A stretch of DNA of 64,000 nt from CAYQIM01 sp964417555 (GTDB lineage Bacteria > Pseudomonadota > Gammaproteobacteria > Diplorickettsiales > Diplorickettsiaceae), in contig CAYQIM010000059.1 of assembly GCA_964417555.1 (NCBI GenBank), positions 120,062 through 184,061 on the forward strand. The letters run 5' to 3'. Shown here one piece after another: positions 17,725 to 27,495 of the stretch. Within the stretch, counting starts at the first letter, position 1. Every line of letters begins with the position of its first letter. A program made the position numbers and the translations under genes. The notes under the pieces were generated by a model. The model worked only from the letters and a program-made list of their open reading frames with translations. It was not told where the DNA came from and made no database searches.

Positions 17725-19058
17725 CTATACACTGACTAAATTAATTTTTTCTAACAATTTTTTAACCTTTATAAGTGGTTCGCCAACTAAATAGTCTTCT
17801 ATATTGATTTCAATCAAATAATCTCTTAAATTTGTATACGCATCTAATTTATCTTTGCTATTTTTCAAATCATTTATTTCTTTTTCATATTTTTTTAATT
17901 TTTCTTCTAAACTATTTCTTTCTTCCTGCAGCTTGCTTACTCGTTTATTGTTTTCCTGTATTTCCACTGTTAATTTAGATATGGCCTCTAGCAGATGTTT
18001 ACTATCAGGCTTATCTTTTAGTTGTCTATTTAACTCATCTATCCTTTTTTGCAGCTCTCCATCTTTATCGAGCAATCCATTTAATTCTTCTACCTTTATT
18101 GTTAGTTGATTTTTTGAGTTCTCAAGTTCTTTATTAATCTTTCCTATTGCAATCTTTGTTTGATTTAAACTATCTATTTCTTTATTTTTTTCATTCAAAA
18201 CCTTATTTAGGGCTTCTATTTCTTTTTTCTTTCTTTCTATCTCGGCATTTAAATCATTAATTTGATCATTCAATATGATTTTATCTTTAGTATAATCTTT
18301 ACTCAATATCTCAATTTCTTTTTTACTCGCTGTAATTTCTTCTATAGTTTTTTTATTTTCTTCTATTTTTTTTTAAGCTCCTCAATTTCTTTAGTTAATT
18401 TTTCTTTATCACTGGTACAAGTTTTTTGTTCCTGTTCAATTTTTTCTTTACTTGATGTTGTTTCTTCGAGAATCTTTTTATTTTCTTCTATCTTCCTTTT
18501 TAATTCATCGATTTCTTTAGTTAATTTTTCTTTATCACCAATACATTTTTTTTGTTCCCGTTCAATTTTTACTTCACTAGCCATTGTCTCTTCTAAAATA
18601 TTTTTATCTTCTTCTATCTTCTTTTTTAACTCATCGATTTCTTTAATTAATTTTTCTTTATCACTGGTACAATTTTTTTGATTCCGTTCAATTTCTTCCT
18701 TGCCATTGGTTAGTTCTTCTATAATTTTTCTTCTCTCCTCTACCCCTATAATTAATGCATCAATCTTATTAATTAGTTCTTCTTTTTCTTTTTTTGTCAA
18801 ATTACTCTTTCCTTCAGTTTCCTGACTAAAAGCAATAGACTTCTGCGAGTTCAAGTTATTGATTTCTAACTCTCTTTGCTTTAGTTTCGTATTCAACATT
18901 GATTCTGATTGTGATAATTTATTTTTATCATATTCGGATCGTAACAGTTTTAAATTAGCTTCATGTAGCTGGAATTTTAAATTTACCAATTCGTCATTCA
19001 TTAATCTTAATTCACAAATATAGTTTCTTTGTGAAGAACAAGTTATAAACCCTATCAT
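17725..19058 (-). pseudogene. Long coiled-coil protein gene interrupted at an A9 tract (full length about 444 aa)
   Basis: The ATG at 19058 (MIGFITCSS) has GAGG 6 nt upstream. The frame stops at 18363 inside an A9 run (T9 at 18366-18374 on the plus strand). With one more A it continues ELKKKIEENKKTIEEIT and joins without a gap to the next frame, which ends at 17725. The protein is a Lys/Glu coiled coil with three 42-residue repeats (unit like KEKIEQEQKTCTSDKEKLTK, one Cys each). Either the gene is broken, or polymerase slippage on A9 restores the frame in part of the transcripts, or the base is a sequencing error. No domain with a known function is visible. Confidence 0.65.
18315..18692. repeat. 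Three 126-bp tandem repeats inside the coiled-coil gene
   Basis: The string TTTCTTTATCAC recurs at 18401, 18527 and 18653, exactly 126 bp apart, and the surrounding 126-bp units are highly similar. Each encodes one 42-residue coiled-coil unit with a single Cys. Tandem repeats of whole codons can expand or contract without loss of frame. Confidence 0.85.
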
Positions 19059-19153
19059 TTTTATCCTCAAATACCCTTGTGAAAGAATGCCGCCCTCTAT
19101 TATCTTATAGTTTCTATATTTAATAACAGAGGTAGCAATTTAATTAAAAAATA

Positions 19154-19594
19154 TTATTTATTTTTGCTTTCATATTCTTTAAGCTTATTTATTAATTCAA
19201 GTTTTTCTTTATTTGCTTTATCGAGCAAACCTTTCATTGACTCAGTATTCGTTGTAACCTCTTTTTTCATTGTAATCATCGTTTTTTGTAATTCTTGCAT
19301 TGAAGCTTTTAATTTTGTATTTTCTTCTTCACAGGTTTTTAATTTTCCGTCTTGCTGTGTATTATCTCGATTACTTTGTTGCTGATTTTGTTGGTGGCCT
19401 TGTTGCGTAAACTGTCTTAACTGATTGTACAAGCCCATATTTTGAAATTGCAGCATATTATTAGCTACAATAAGATTAATATATTGCTCTAAGCCTACAC
19501 CATTATTCGATTGTGAATGAGAACATCCGCATGAACTGCTTGAGTAAGGCATCATCATCGATTGCGCTTGAGATCCATATTGCATAGGAAACAT
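19154..19594 (-). CDS. Gln-rich protein with C-terminal coiled coil (146 aa)
   Basis: The ATG at 19594 has AAGGA 8 nt upstream. The head is Met/Ser/Cys-rich (MMMPYSSSSCGCSHSQ), then GLEQYINLIVANNMLQFQN, which parallels GFDQYLNAMSLNNMLQQQN in the 15824-16894 product. A Gln-rich linker (QQGHQQNQQQSN) and a coiled coil of about 60 residues follow. The shared block, placed in both proteins between a low-complexity head and a coiled coil, shows that the two are paralogues. No family is recognised. Confidence 0.6.
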   Translation of the reverse strand: MFPMQYGSQAQSMMMPYSSSSCGCSHSQSNNGVGLEQYINLIVANNMLQFQNMGLYNQLRQFTQQGHQQNQQQSNRDNTQQDGKLKTCEEENTKLKASMQELQKTMITMKKEVTTNTESMKGLLDKANKEKLELINKLKEYESKNK

Positions 19595-19876
19595 AATAAA
19601 ATCCTTCTATTGTTTTAAACAGTTAATAATTCTGATGTGTGTTAATCAATTTTTATAAAATTGATGATCGAATCGTAGCAAGTTTAAATTTTATTCTAAA
19701 TACTAATCAATATTATGTATTAGAATATTTATTTTCAGCTAAAATAATAAACATAATAATTTTTTATATACTTTTCCTAGTATTTATAGTTTTAAAAAAT
19801 ACATTATATAGAATTTTCATATATCATTTATTTTTTACTGTATTATCATTTTTTAAATTAACTTACAGGAGTTTGT

Positions 19877-21427
19877 ATGAATCTAGAAGAAGAAGAAAAA
19901 ACTGAGATTAACCTTATCCCTACAACTCAAATTAAGCCAAAAGATAGGCTTATATTTGATGGGGATATGCCACTTAATAAATTACAGGTTGCGCTAGGTG
20001 ACGGATTTAAAAAAGAGTTTAATCCGACTGAGCTCGTAAACGAGTTAGCACGCGTTGATGCAACGGATATCCAATTTACAAAAAAAAATGGTGATCGTAT
20101 CTATACATTAAAAACAAATGTTTCTCCGCAGTGGAAAAAAAATATAAGGGAAATAGGTCTGTATTTTAAAAAAGAAAATACATGGACTTTAATTGCTTAT
20201 TATAGCCAAGAGGAGTTCTTATATAATCCAGAAATATTAAGCTTAACACTTGTTTTGCCTCATAAAGATGATCGTGACGACACTAGCTCAGAAAATAATT
20301 TGGAGCAAAAAAAAACAATAAAATCTTCTTCACTAATGGCTTCCCCCAGTTTAGGACTTTCGGCCTTATCTGCCGCTTGGAGCCCTAAAAAAAAAGAATA
20401 TGTGTGGAGCAAGGAATTTAACAATCAAATAGCTGTCAATAAGGATGACAGAAGGTACGCTAACGAACCGATTGATAATATTGCGGCAAGATTCGATAAT
20501 TTGAATAGTATTTATTTATTATTTAAAGGAAAATTTTCCTCTAATATTTATATACGTATCTATGATACAGAAAACAATCAGCTAACTTCCCCTTTTTTTT
20601 CTACTGAGCTTGAAACGCTTATTCATAATACAGATGGTATATTTGGCCAACTTAAACAACGGGAGATGAAGGCGTATGTATCACACCCTGCTGGGGTTTG
20701 GTCTTTAACAATCGATTTAGCAGGACTATTAAGATCGACTGGCAAGCAGCAGTATCATCCATCTACCGTAGGAAGCAATAGTACGGTATTTAATATTGAT
20801 GACAATGCCTGTTTAGCCGGCGGGAATATAGCAGGTAATAATAGTGGAAATTCCGTTTCTTCTTGCGGATGGGCCTACGAGGGAACAGCTTGTTTAGCCG
20901 CCCAATCGTATATAACCTATCCGCGTGAGAAACCGCTGACTCTCTATTGGGATAACAAAGTTTATTTCTTTGGCGGTAATCTTAAGCTCTCTGATAGCGC
21001 TATCGAAATTAAACCTATTAAAGTCGTAGCAAATGGAAATTTCTGGTACTTTAATCAACTTTCGCCAGAAACTACTATCATACCCAAAATTAACGGGCTA
21101 ATCAGCGATTATAACTTTTTAAAAACGGTTAACGCCAATACGCATGTGATCTGTAAGTTAGGAGGAAAGATATTCATATTTCCTCGTGATATTTTTAACA
21201 ATGAAGCAGAACCCCCTTTCTTTATTTACGATATTTTGGATCAAGCGCTAAGTACCGGTTATTTATCAAACGAACTACAAGATAAACTCTTCCCAGAAGC
21301 TAAAGCAAAAAAATATGATAGTCTTCAGATAGTTTCTGCTGCCGAAAGATTTGCTATCTTTTTCTTAACCGCTTCAACACGTAGTTATCTTTCAACTCAA
21401 ATAATTTCTTTAGATATCAATCCTTAA
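19877..21427 (+). CDS. Large protein with phage tail-fibre-like N-terminal domain (516 aa)
   Basis: AGGAG lies 7-8 nt before the ATG. Residues about 30-135 show the order KLQVALGDG...NPTELVNELARV...P...NIREIGLYF...TLIAYYSQEE...LSLTLVLPH. This is the pattern of the N-terminal domain of many phage tail-fibre or collar proteins (GDG...P...L.NEV...P...IREvGlf...LiA...PE). The remaining 380 residues have Kelch-like strands (KVYFFGGNL, KIFIFPRDIF) but no repeat I can define with certainty, and a Gly/Asn-rich stretch near residue 315. There is no signal peptide. A frameshifted paralogue follows 26 bp downstream. A surface adhesin or effector derived from a tail fibre is possible; this is inference. 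Confidence 0.65.
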   Translation: MNLEEEEKTEINLIPTTQIKPKDRLIFDGDMPLNKLQVALGDGFKKEFNPTELVNELARVDATDIQFTKKNGDRIYTLKTNVSPQWKKNIREIGLYFKKENTWTLIAYYSQEEFLYNPEILSLTLVLPHKDDRDDTSSENNLEQKKTIKSSSLMASPSLGLSALSAAWSPKKKEYVWSKEFNNQIAVNKDDRRYANEPIDNIAARFDNLNSIYLLFKGKFSSNIYIRIYDTENNQLTSPFFSTELETLIHNTDGIFGQLKQREMKAYVSHPAGVWSLTIDLAGLLRSTGKQQYHPSTVGSNSTVFNIDDNACLAGGNIAGNNSGNSVSSCGWAYEGTACLAAQSYITYPREKPLTLYWDNKVYFFGGNLKLSDSAIEIKPIKVVANGNFWYFNQLSPETTIIPKINGLISDYNFLKTVNANTHVICKLGGKIFIFPRDIFNNEAEPPFFIYDILDQALSTGYLSNELQDKLFPEAKAKKYDSLQIVSAAERFAIFFLTASTRSYLSTQIISLDINP

Positions 21428-21453
21428 ATTAATATAGACATAAAAAGGCATTT

Positions 21454-23008
21454 ATGGACTCAACAAATCCTATTTCAGTAGAAACAATCGCAGAAGATAA
21501 AAAATATATTAATTTAACGCCTACTGCTTTATTAGATAAATTCAATTGGTCGCAAGCGGCTAACATTGAATCGAAGCAAGTCATGGTGGGAATTGGCGAT
21601 GGTAATCAAGCTAGCTCTCCTGAACTCAGTGGCTTAGATCATGAATTAAAACAAATTAATGTGACCAAAATCGAATCACTGGATGAGAAAAAGCGCTATG
21701 AGTTTCAGGTCACCGTTCCTGCTGAGTATAAAGAAAGAGTACATGAATTTGGCCTTTATTTTAAGGATCCCGAAGGTAAATTAAATTTAATCGCTTACTG
21801 TTCTAGTCAGGATTTAAATAGAATGAACCTTGAAAGTTTAATTTTGTCACTTGAGTTACCCCACAAAGAAGAAACAGCTGTTGAAACGGAAAATTATCCC
21901 ATTGTTATCCCTAACTCCCAAATAAAAATAGAGGACAACCAAGAAAATGAAGCTAATGAAACCCCTGTTTCAACAGAAAAAGTAAGTTGGTATATGGAAG
22001 GATCACAACAAATAAAAATCAATCCTAACGCTACAAGCTACCTTTTTGAATCTGTCAATCTCATTGGAATAACATTTAATAATGATAATACTATCTACTT
22101 ATTATACAAAGGCAAAGCCTGTGATTGCATTTTCATAGCCAGCTATGATGTACAGAAACAAACGCTGTCCCCCTCGTTTATCTGGTCACAGGGGATGAAA
22201 ACTTAGAAAATGGAAATGCGATATTTGCTAGAATAACAGATAAACAAATAACTTGTTTTCTATTGAATAAAATAGGGGTTTTTTCTCTCAAGGTTGACTT
22301 ATTGAATAACTTTCAAGGTTCTTATCAACAATTTTATGCGGCACCTTGCGCTTTAAATAACACGAGTTTAACTAATATAGCGAACTATCCTTATGTGTTG
22401 GGGGGAATATTGGAATAGATTTATCAGGTCGTAGCGGCATAATAAAAAGCGAGGCTACGCATTATGCACCTTACCCCAGACAACAATTAAGTTATGCGCG
22501 GGATAATCCATTGATTGAATACTTTCAAAATAAAATTATCGTGATAGGAGGTAATAGAGATATTACACAGCCCTGTATAGAGGAAAGAGGCATTCTATTG
22601 CCGGAAAAAGAAGAATTTTATGAAACCGGAAATATGATTTTAGCCTCTCCTAACTTTCCAGTATTACGTTGCTCAGAAAAAAATAACTATCAATCTTGTC
22701 TAAGTACTGTCAATTCATTAACACATATGCATTGTAGAGTGGAAGGAAAAATTTTTATTTTTCCTATCAGTTTATTTCAAGAGGAAGCCATTAAATTTTA
22801 TATTTATGATCTGCTTAACTTAACCTTTTCTAGTCAAGTACTTCCAGTCGACTTCTTAGAAAAGATAAATTTTGAAAATTTACGCTATGATAACTATAAA
22901 GTCGTAGCAATTAATAAAAAAATATACTTTTTTTTAACTCAATGCAACAATCAATATTTTCGTCAAAAAATCCTTGTTTTTAATTATGCTAACTCAAACT
23001 TGGCATGA
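21454..23008 (+). pseudogene. Second tail-fibre-like paralogue, broken by two single-base losses
   Basis: The first frame (21454-22206) has the same N-terminal pattern as its neighbour: MVGIGDGNQASSPEL, VHEFGLYF, LNLIAYCSSQ, SLELPH. It then breaks. A middle frame (VTGDENLENGNAIFAR...NYPYVLGG) and a last frame (22511-23008; IVIGGNRDITQP...) continue the alignment to the end of the upstream paralogue. One extra C in the C5 run at 22169-22173 and one extra G in the G6 run at 22400-22405 would rejoin the three frames into about 518 codons, the same length as the 516-aa paralogue. It is probably decaying, but both changes lie in homopolymers, so sequencing error or phase variation cannot be excluded. 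Confidence 0.75.
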
Positions 23009-23117
23009 TCGTTGTTTTTTTCCATTGAGGCGCCAAGTTATTGATTATTGAATTATTATTTTTTTAACTTTTCAAAGTAACACTCATAATCCATTTTTAT
23101 CCTATCACCCCGTTGGT

Positions 23118-23206
23118 AACTGGTCTTATACGAAAAACCGTCTTTTTGCATAGTCCACGGCTTTCACTAGGATGGGGAGACGTACATTCTTTCGCATAAG
23201 ACAGTT
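23118..23206. repeat. Inverted repeat upstream of smc
   Basis: AACTGGTCTTATACGAA (23118-23134) faces TTTCGCATAAGACAGTT (23190-23206); the two are complementary over about 16 bp with one insertion and two mismatches. They flank 55 bp in the 265-bp gap before smc. It may be a small foldback element or a regulatory structure. No open frame is supported here. Confidence 0.4.
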
Positions 23207-23273
23207 AACACCTACTCTCCCACTATCCAATTAAGTGCTATACTTTGACGCTTAAAATCACTATTTTCCTTAT

Positions 23274-26200
23274 ATGCGCCTAGAGAGTATTAAATTAGCT
23301 GGGTTTAAATCCTTTGTCGATCCCACCACCCTAACCTTCCCTGCCAATCTTACCGCGATTGTGGGACCTAATGGCTGTGGAAAATCAAACATTATCGACG
23401 CTATTCGCTGGGTGATGGGCGAAAGCTCGGCTAAGCAGCTACGAGGTCAATCGCTTGATGACGTTATCTTCAATGGCTGCACAACGCGTAAACTCCTAGA
23501 CCAAGCCGCCATTGAACTCAACTTTGATAACTCGGATGGGGGACTTGGTGGTCAATATAGTAGCTATGCACAAATTTCTATCCGGCGTGAAATCACCCGC
23601 AAGGGCCAATCTATTTACACACTAAATGGCACGCGCTGTCGACGACGTGATATCCGCGATATTTTTTTAGGCACCGGTTTAGGCCCTAGAAGCTATGCCA
23701 TCATTGAACAAGGCATGATTTCACGCGTTGTGGAAGCTAAACCGGATGAATTACGTGCGTATATCGAAGAAGCTGCTGGAATTTCAAAATATAAAGAACG
23801 TCGGCGCGAAACAGAAAACCGCTTAGAACATACACAAGAGAACCTAAACCGTCTCAATGATATTAGAGAAGAACTTGCCAAACAAGCGAAACATTTACAA
23901 CGTCAAGCTAATACGGCGGATCGTTATAAAACTTTAAAACAAGAAGAACGCTTACTTAAAGCTCATCTACAAGCACTACGTTATCGAACTTTTTATGATC
24001 AACTACAAGACAAATTATCCTCTATAAAAGAAGCAGAAGAACAGGTTAATGAATCGCATACACAGCAACAATCGTTGCTAAAACAATTGCTGAACGATCG
24101 TGAACAGCAAACGGCAGCAAGAGCCAGTTGCGATGCGCTACAAAATCGTTATTACGAATTGGGCAATGACATAACACGTTTAGAAGAAAAATTACGCAGT
24201 CAAACCACTCAATTCAAACAAAATCAACAGGAAGAAACACAACTAAGCCAAAAAAACAGTTTCTTAACGCAACAATCTCAAGAAAATCAAACCACACAAA
24301 ATAAATTAAGCGAAGAAATAACCGCATTAAACATAGCATGGAATGAAATTAAAGAAGCAACACAGCAAAGCCAAACCCTACTAAAGCAAAACGAACTTGA
24401 CTTGAAAAATTGGCAAGCGCAATGGGAAACTTTTCAAGCCCATGTTGCTCAATTGACTCAACAAAACCGCGTGGCGCAAACTCAAAGCCAACACTACCAC
24501 CAACAATGCCAAAACCTAAAAAACCGCTTTGAACGCTTAGAACAGGAACAATCGGAACAAAATCAAATACTTAGCCATGATAATGACACAACGGATTTGA
24601 AAAAGGCACTCATTGACTCACAGCAAAAACAACAGCGGGCGCAAGAGGAGCAAGAACAAACAAGACAAACAATCCATGCCCAACGTTCGGCATTACAACA
24701 CTTAGCCAAAGAATTAGATGCCGGCAAAAGCCTTTTACAAAAAAATCAGGGGCATATTGCTTCTCTCATGGCCTTGCAACAAGAAGCTTTAGGACAACGT
24801 GAGGCATCACTCGTTACCTGGCTTAAACAACATAATTTGACAGAACATCCTCGCCTAGCGCAATTAGTCCAAGTAGAAGCCGGTTGGGAACGCGCCGTGG
24901 AAGTTGCCTTAAACCAGCATATTCAAGCCGTTTGTTTCACCGATCGTGACTCTTTAGAGGATTTTTTAAATCAATCGCTGCCAAACAGTACCTTAAGTTT
25001 AATGACAAAATCGACACCGTGTCAGCATTCTGCTAGTGCTTTTACATCACAATTACCCTTAAGTTTACTGAGTACAAAATTAACTGCACCTTGGCCATTA
25101 GATAATTTATTAGTCGGCATTTACGTTGCTGAAACTCTAAACGAAGCCCTAGCTCATACCAAACAATTAAAAGGCTATGAATCTATTATGACACGCGAAG
25201 GTGTGTGCCTAGGTAATCATTGGGTTAGTTTAAATGCGCAAGGTTCTGTAAAAACAGGTCTCTTACAACGCGAAAGTGAAATAAAACAGTTAAAAAAAGA
25301 AGGCGCTGACTTACAGGCACAGATTGATGCCAAACAAAATGCTTATAACGCGGCCCAAGAACAACTCAAAACTCTGGAAGAGCAACAAGGTGAGAGACAA
25401 AAACACCTTTCTGAATTAATAAGCTTACAAGCCGATTTAAAAACACGCTATCAGGTCAAAGAGGTTCGTTTAACACAGGCAAAACAACGTACCCAACGTC
25501 TACAACAAGAACAGCAAGAAAATCAACAACAACTCGAACAAGCTCAAGCAAGATTAGTTCAAATAGAACAAGAGCAAAAAACAACGCAAACACAACTGGT
25601 TGAAATTGAAAAGCAGCGCCAAGACTTACTCGAAAACAAAACTGCTCTACAGACTAAACTGACTGCGGCAACACAAAAAGTCAAACATGTGGAAACCCAA
25701 CTACATCAACTGGAATTACGTCGCCAAACGGCAGAACATCAGTTAAAAACAGCGCAAGAAACTGCTTCACGTCTAAGACAACAACAAGAACAGGTAAAAA
25801 AACGAGTTGCTGATTTGCAACAAACACTGGCTGGCGCGGAAAATCCTCTACAAACGATAACACAAGCACTGGATGACCAAACTACCCAACGTAATACACT
25901 GGCTATTCAACTCAAAGAAAAACAAACTAAACTTCAAGAACTTGAACAGCAACTGCAACGTAAAGAAGCGCAAACACAAACCATAGAAAACAACCTTAGC
26001 CTAGAGCGCGATGATTTAGAACAACAGCGTTTACAATGCCAAGAACTTCGGGTACGTGCTAAAACGCTAGAAGAGCAATTACATGAACAAGATTACGAAC
26101 TCGAGAATCTGTTAAAAGAATTACCTGCCGACGCTGATATTTCTCGCTATGAATCACGACTAGCCGAAGTTACGCATCGTATTGAACAAATGGGTGCTGT

Positions 26201-26804
26201 TAATTTAGCCGCGTTAGAAGAACATCAAACGGTTGTAGAGCGAAAGAACTATTTAGATTCACAACATCAAGATCTGGTGGAAGCATTAGAAACCTTACAA
26301 ACCGCCATCCAAAAAATGGATAAGGAGACACGTAACCGTTTTAAAGAAACGTTTGATAAAATTAACCAGAACTTTAGTGCTTTATTTCCACGCTTATTCT
26401 CAGGTGGCGAAGCTTCATTACAACTTCAAGACCCTGATCTATTAAGCAGCGGTGTTTGCATCATGGCGCAACCACCGGGCAAGCGGAATAGTAGTATTCA
26501 ATTACTTTCTGGCGGCGAAAAAGCACTCACCGCCACCGCGTTGGTGTTTTCATTTTTCCAGCTTAACCCAGCGCCTTTTTGTATGCTTGACGAAGTGGAT
26601 GCTCCGCTAGATGATACAAATGTCCTCAGATTTTGCAAACTGGTGAAAGAGATGTCCACTGAAGTGCAATTTATTTTTATTAGTCATAACAAAGTGGCTA
26701 TCGAAATGGCACAACATTTAACCGGTGTCACCATGCATGAACCTGGGGTATCACGCTTAGTAGCGGTAGATATTGAAAAAGCGATGGCGATGGCTAGTGC
26801 TTAA
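23274..26804 (+). CDS. smc: Chromosome segregation protein SMC
   Basis: A 1176-aa SMC ATPase. The N-terminal head has Walker A GPNGCGKSN (about residues 31-39). Two long Gln/Glu-rich coiled coils flank a hinge (about 510-640, around GWERAVEVALNQHIQAVCF). The C-terminal head has the signature LSGGEKALTATAL and Walker B FCMLDEVDAPLDD. SMC condenses and resolves sister chromosomes with ScpA/ScpB. The order smc-zipA-ligA is conserved in gammaproteobacteria that keep Smc instead of MukB. Confidence 0.97.
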   Translation: MRLESIKLAGFKSFVDPTTLTFPANLTAIVGPNGCGKSNIIDAIRWVMGESSAKQLRGQSLDDVIFNGCTTRKLLDQAAIELNFDNSDGGLGGQYSSYAQISIRREITRKGQSIYTLNGTRCRRRDIRDIFLGTGLGPRSYAIIEQGMISRVVEAKPDELRAYIEEAAGISKYKERRRETENRLEHTQENLNRLNDIREELAKQAKHLQRQANTADRYKTLKQEERLLKAHLQALRYRTFYDQLQDKLSSIKEAEEQVNESHTQQQSLLKQLLNDREQQTAARASCDALQNRYYELGNDITRLEEKLRSQTTQFKQNQQEETQLSQKNSFLTQQSQENQTTQNKLSEEITALNIAWNEIKEATQQSQTLLKQNELDLKNWQAQWETFQAHVAQLTQQNRVAQTQSQHYHQQCQNLKNRFERLEQEQSEQNQILSHDNDTTDLKKALIDSQQKQQRAQEEQEQTRQTIHAQRSALQHLAKELDAGKSLLQKNQGHIASLMALQQEALGQREASLVTWLKQHNLTEHPRLAQLVQVEAGWERAVEVALNQHIQAVCFTDRDSLEDFLNQSLPNSTLSLMTKSTPCQHSASAFTSQLPLSLLSTKLTAPWPLDNLLVGIYVAETLNEALAHTKQLKGYESIMTREGVCLGNHWVSLNAQGSVKTGLLQRESEIKQLKKEGADLQAQIDAKQNAYNAAQEQLKTLEEQQGERQKHLSELISLQADLKTRYQVKEVRLTQAKQRTQRLQQEQQENQQQLEQAQARLVQIEQEQKTTQTQLVEIEKQRQDLLENKTALQTKLTAATQKVKHVETQLHQLELRRQTAEHQLKTAQETASRLRQQQEQVKKRVADLQQTLAGAENPLQTITQALDDQTTQRNTLAIQLKEKQTKLQELEQQLQRKEAQTQTIENNLSLERDDLEQQRLQCQELRVRAKTLEEQLHEQDYELENLLKELPADADISRYESRLAEVTHRIEQMGAVNLAALEEHQTVVERKNYLDSQHQDLVEALETLQTAIQKMDKETRNRFKETFDKINQNFSALFPRLFSGGEASLQLQDPDLLSSGVCIMAQPPGKRNSSIQLLSGGEKALTATALVFSFFQLNPAPFCMLDEVDAPLDDTNVLRFCKLVKEMSTEVQFIFISHNKVAIEMAQHLTGVTMHEPGVSRLVAVDIEKAMAMASA

Positions 26805-26823
26805 GTTTAAGAAAGTGTCTCAA

Positions 26824-27495
26824 ATGCTTTTAACTGAGGTTTCCTTATCATTATGGATATTGATTATTTTACCCGGCATTGTTTTTATCGGAATTTTTGG
26901 CTTAATTCTTGTCATTTGGCAATATGGAAATTTCCGCAGTAAAAAAAAGCATACCACGCAAACCACCTCCCTTGTGGATGATGATAAGAATATTTCTCTA
27001 TCAGCTGCGGATTATTCCAATATAAAAGAACCTCAAGAACCGCTATTTAGCGAACTTCCGGACGAAAAAATTGTACAAGAAACTAGCACTGAAACACTGA
27101 TGATCCTACAATTACTGGCAACAGAGGAAAGACCTTATCGGGGTTATGAACTTGTCCAAACGCTCAGTAGCGCCGGATTTCACTATGGTGCTATGAATAT
27201 TTTTCACTATTATGCCGATCAAGACGAAAAAAAAGAACGTTTATTCAGTCTCGCTTCGTCTGTTGAACCTGGTACTTTTGATCTCGATCATATTGGCGAG
27301 ATCCATACACCAGGATTATATTTATTTATGTCACTCAAACCTCATGAAAACGCACTCAATAACTTTGAATTAATGCTGGAAACCGCACAGTTACTTATTC
27401 AAGATTTAGGCGGTACACTCTGCGATCAGCAACGCGAACCACTTACGTCCATCGCATTAACGCATTATCGTTCACAATTATATGCCTATGCCTAA
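26824..27495 (+). CDS. zipA: Cell division protein ZipA
   Basis: The ATG at 26824 (MLLTEVSLSLWILIILPG) gives a 223-aa protein. A longer frame starting inside smc (TTG at 26773) adds a non-family basic stretch and is unlikely. It has one N-terminal transmembrane helix (residues 8-30), a charged linker and a C-terminal FtsZ-binding domain from about residue 95 (ILQLLATEERPYRGYELVQ, GMNIFHYY-like AMNIFHYY, PGTFDLDHI, PGLYLFMSL). ZipA tethers FtsZ to the inner membrane. The linker is much shorter than in Escherichia coli ZipA. It overlaps ligA by 14 bp. Confidence 0.92.
   Translation: MLLTEVSLSLWILIILPGIVFIGIFGLILVIWQYGNFRSKKKHTTQTTSLVDDDKNISLSAADYSNIKEPQEPLFSELPDEKIVQETSTETLMILQLLATEERPYRGYELVQTLSSAGFHYGAMNIFHYYADQDEKKERLFSLASSVEPGTFDLDHIGEIHTPGLYLFMSLKPHENALNNFELMLETAQLLIQDLGGTLCDQQREPLTSIALTHYRSQLYAYA

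Noticed and set aside
18262..18681. Forward Ser/Phe-rich frame opposite the coiled-coil repeats
   Set aside because: Complement of Lys/Glu-rich repeats; the composition follows directly from the antisense strand.
18315..18692. Possible CRISPR array because of regular spacing
   Set aside because: The 126-bp periodic units are coding, nearly identical along the whole unit, and have no repeat-spacer structure.
19639..19905. 88-aa hydrophobic open frame upstream of the tail-fibre-like gene
   Set aside because: Very AT-rich Ile/Phe/Leu/Tyr composition, no ribosome-binding site, and it overlaps the well-supported start at 19877.
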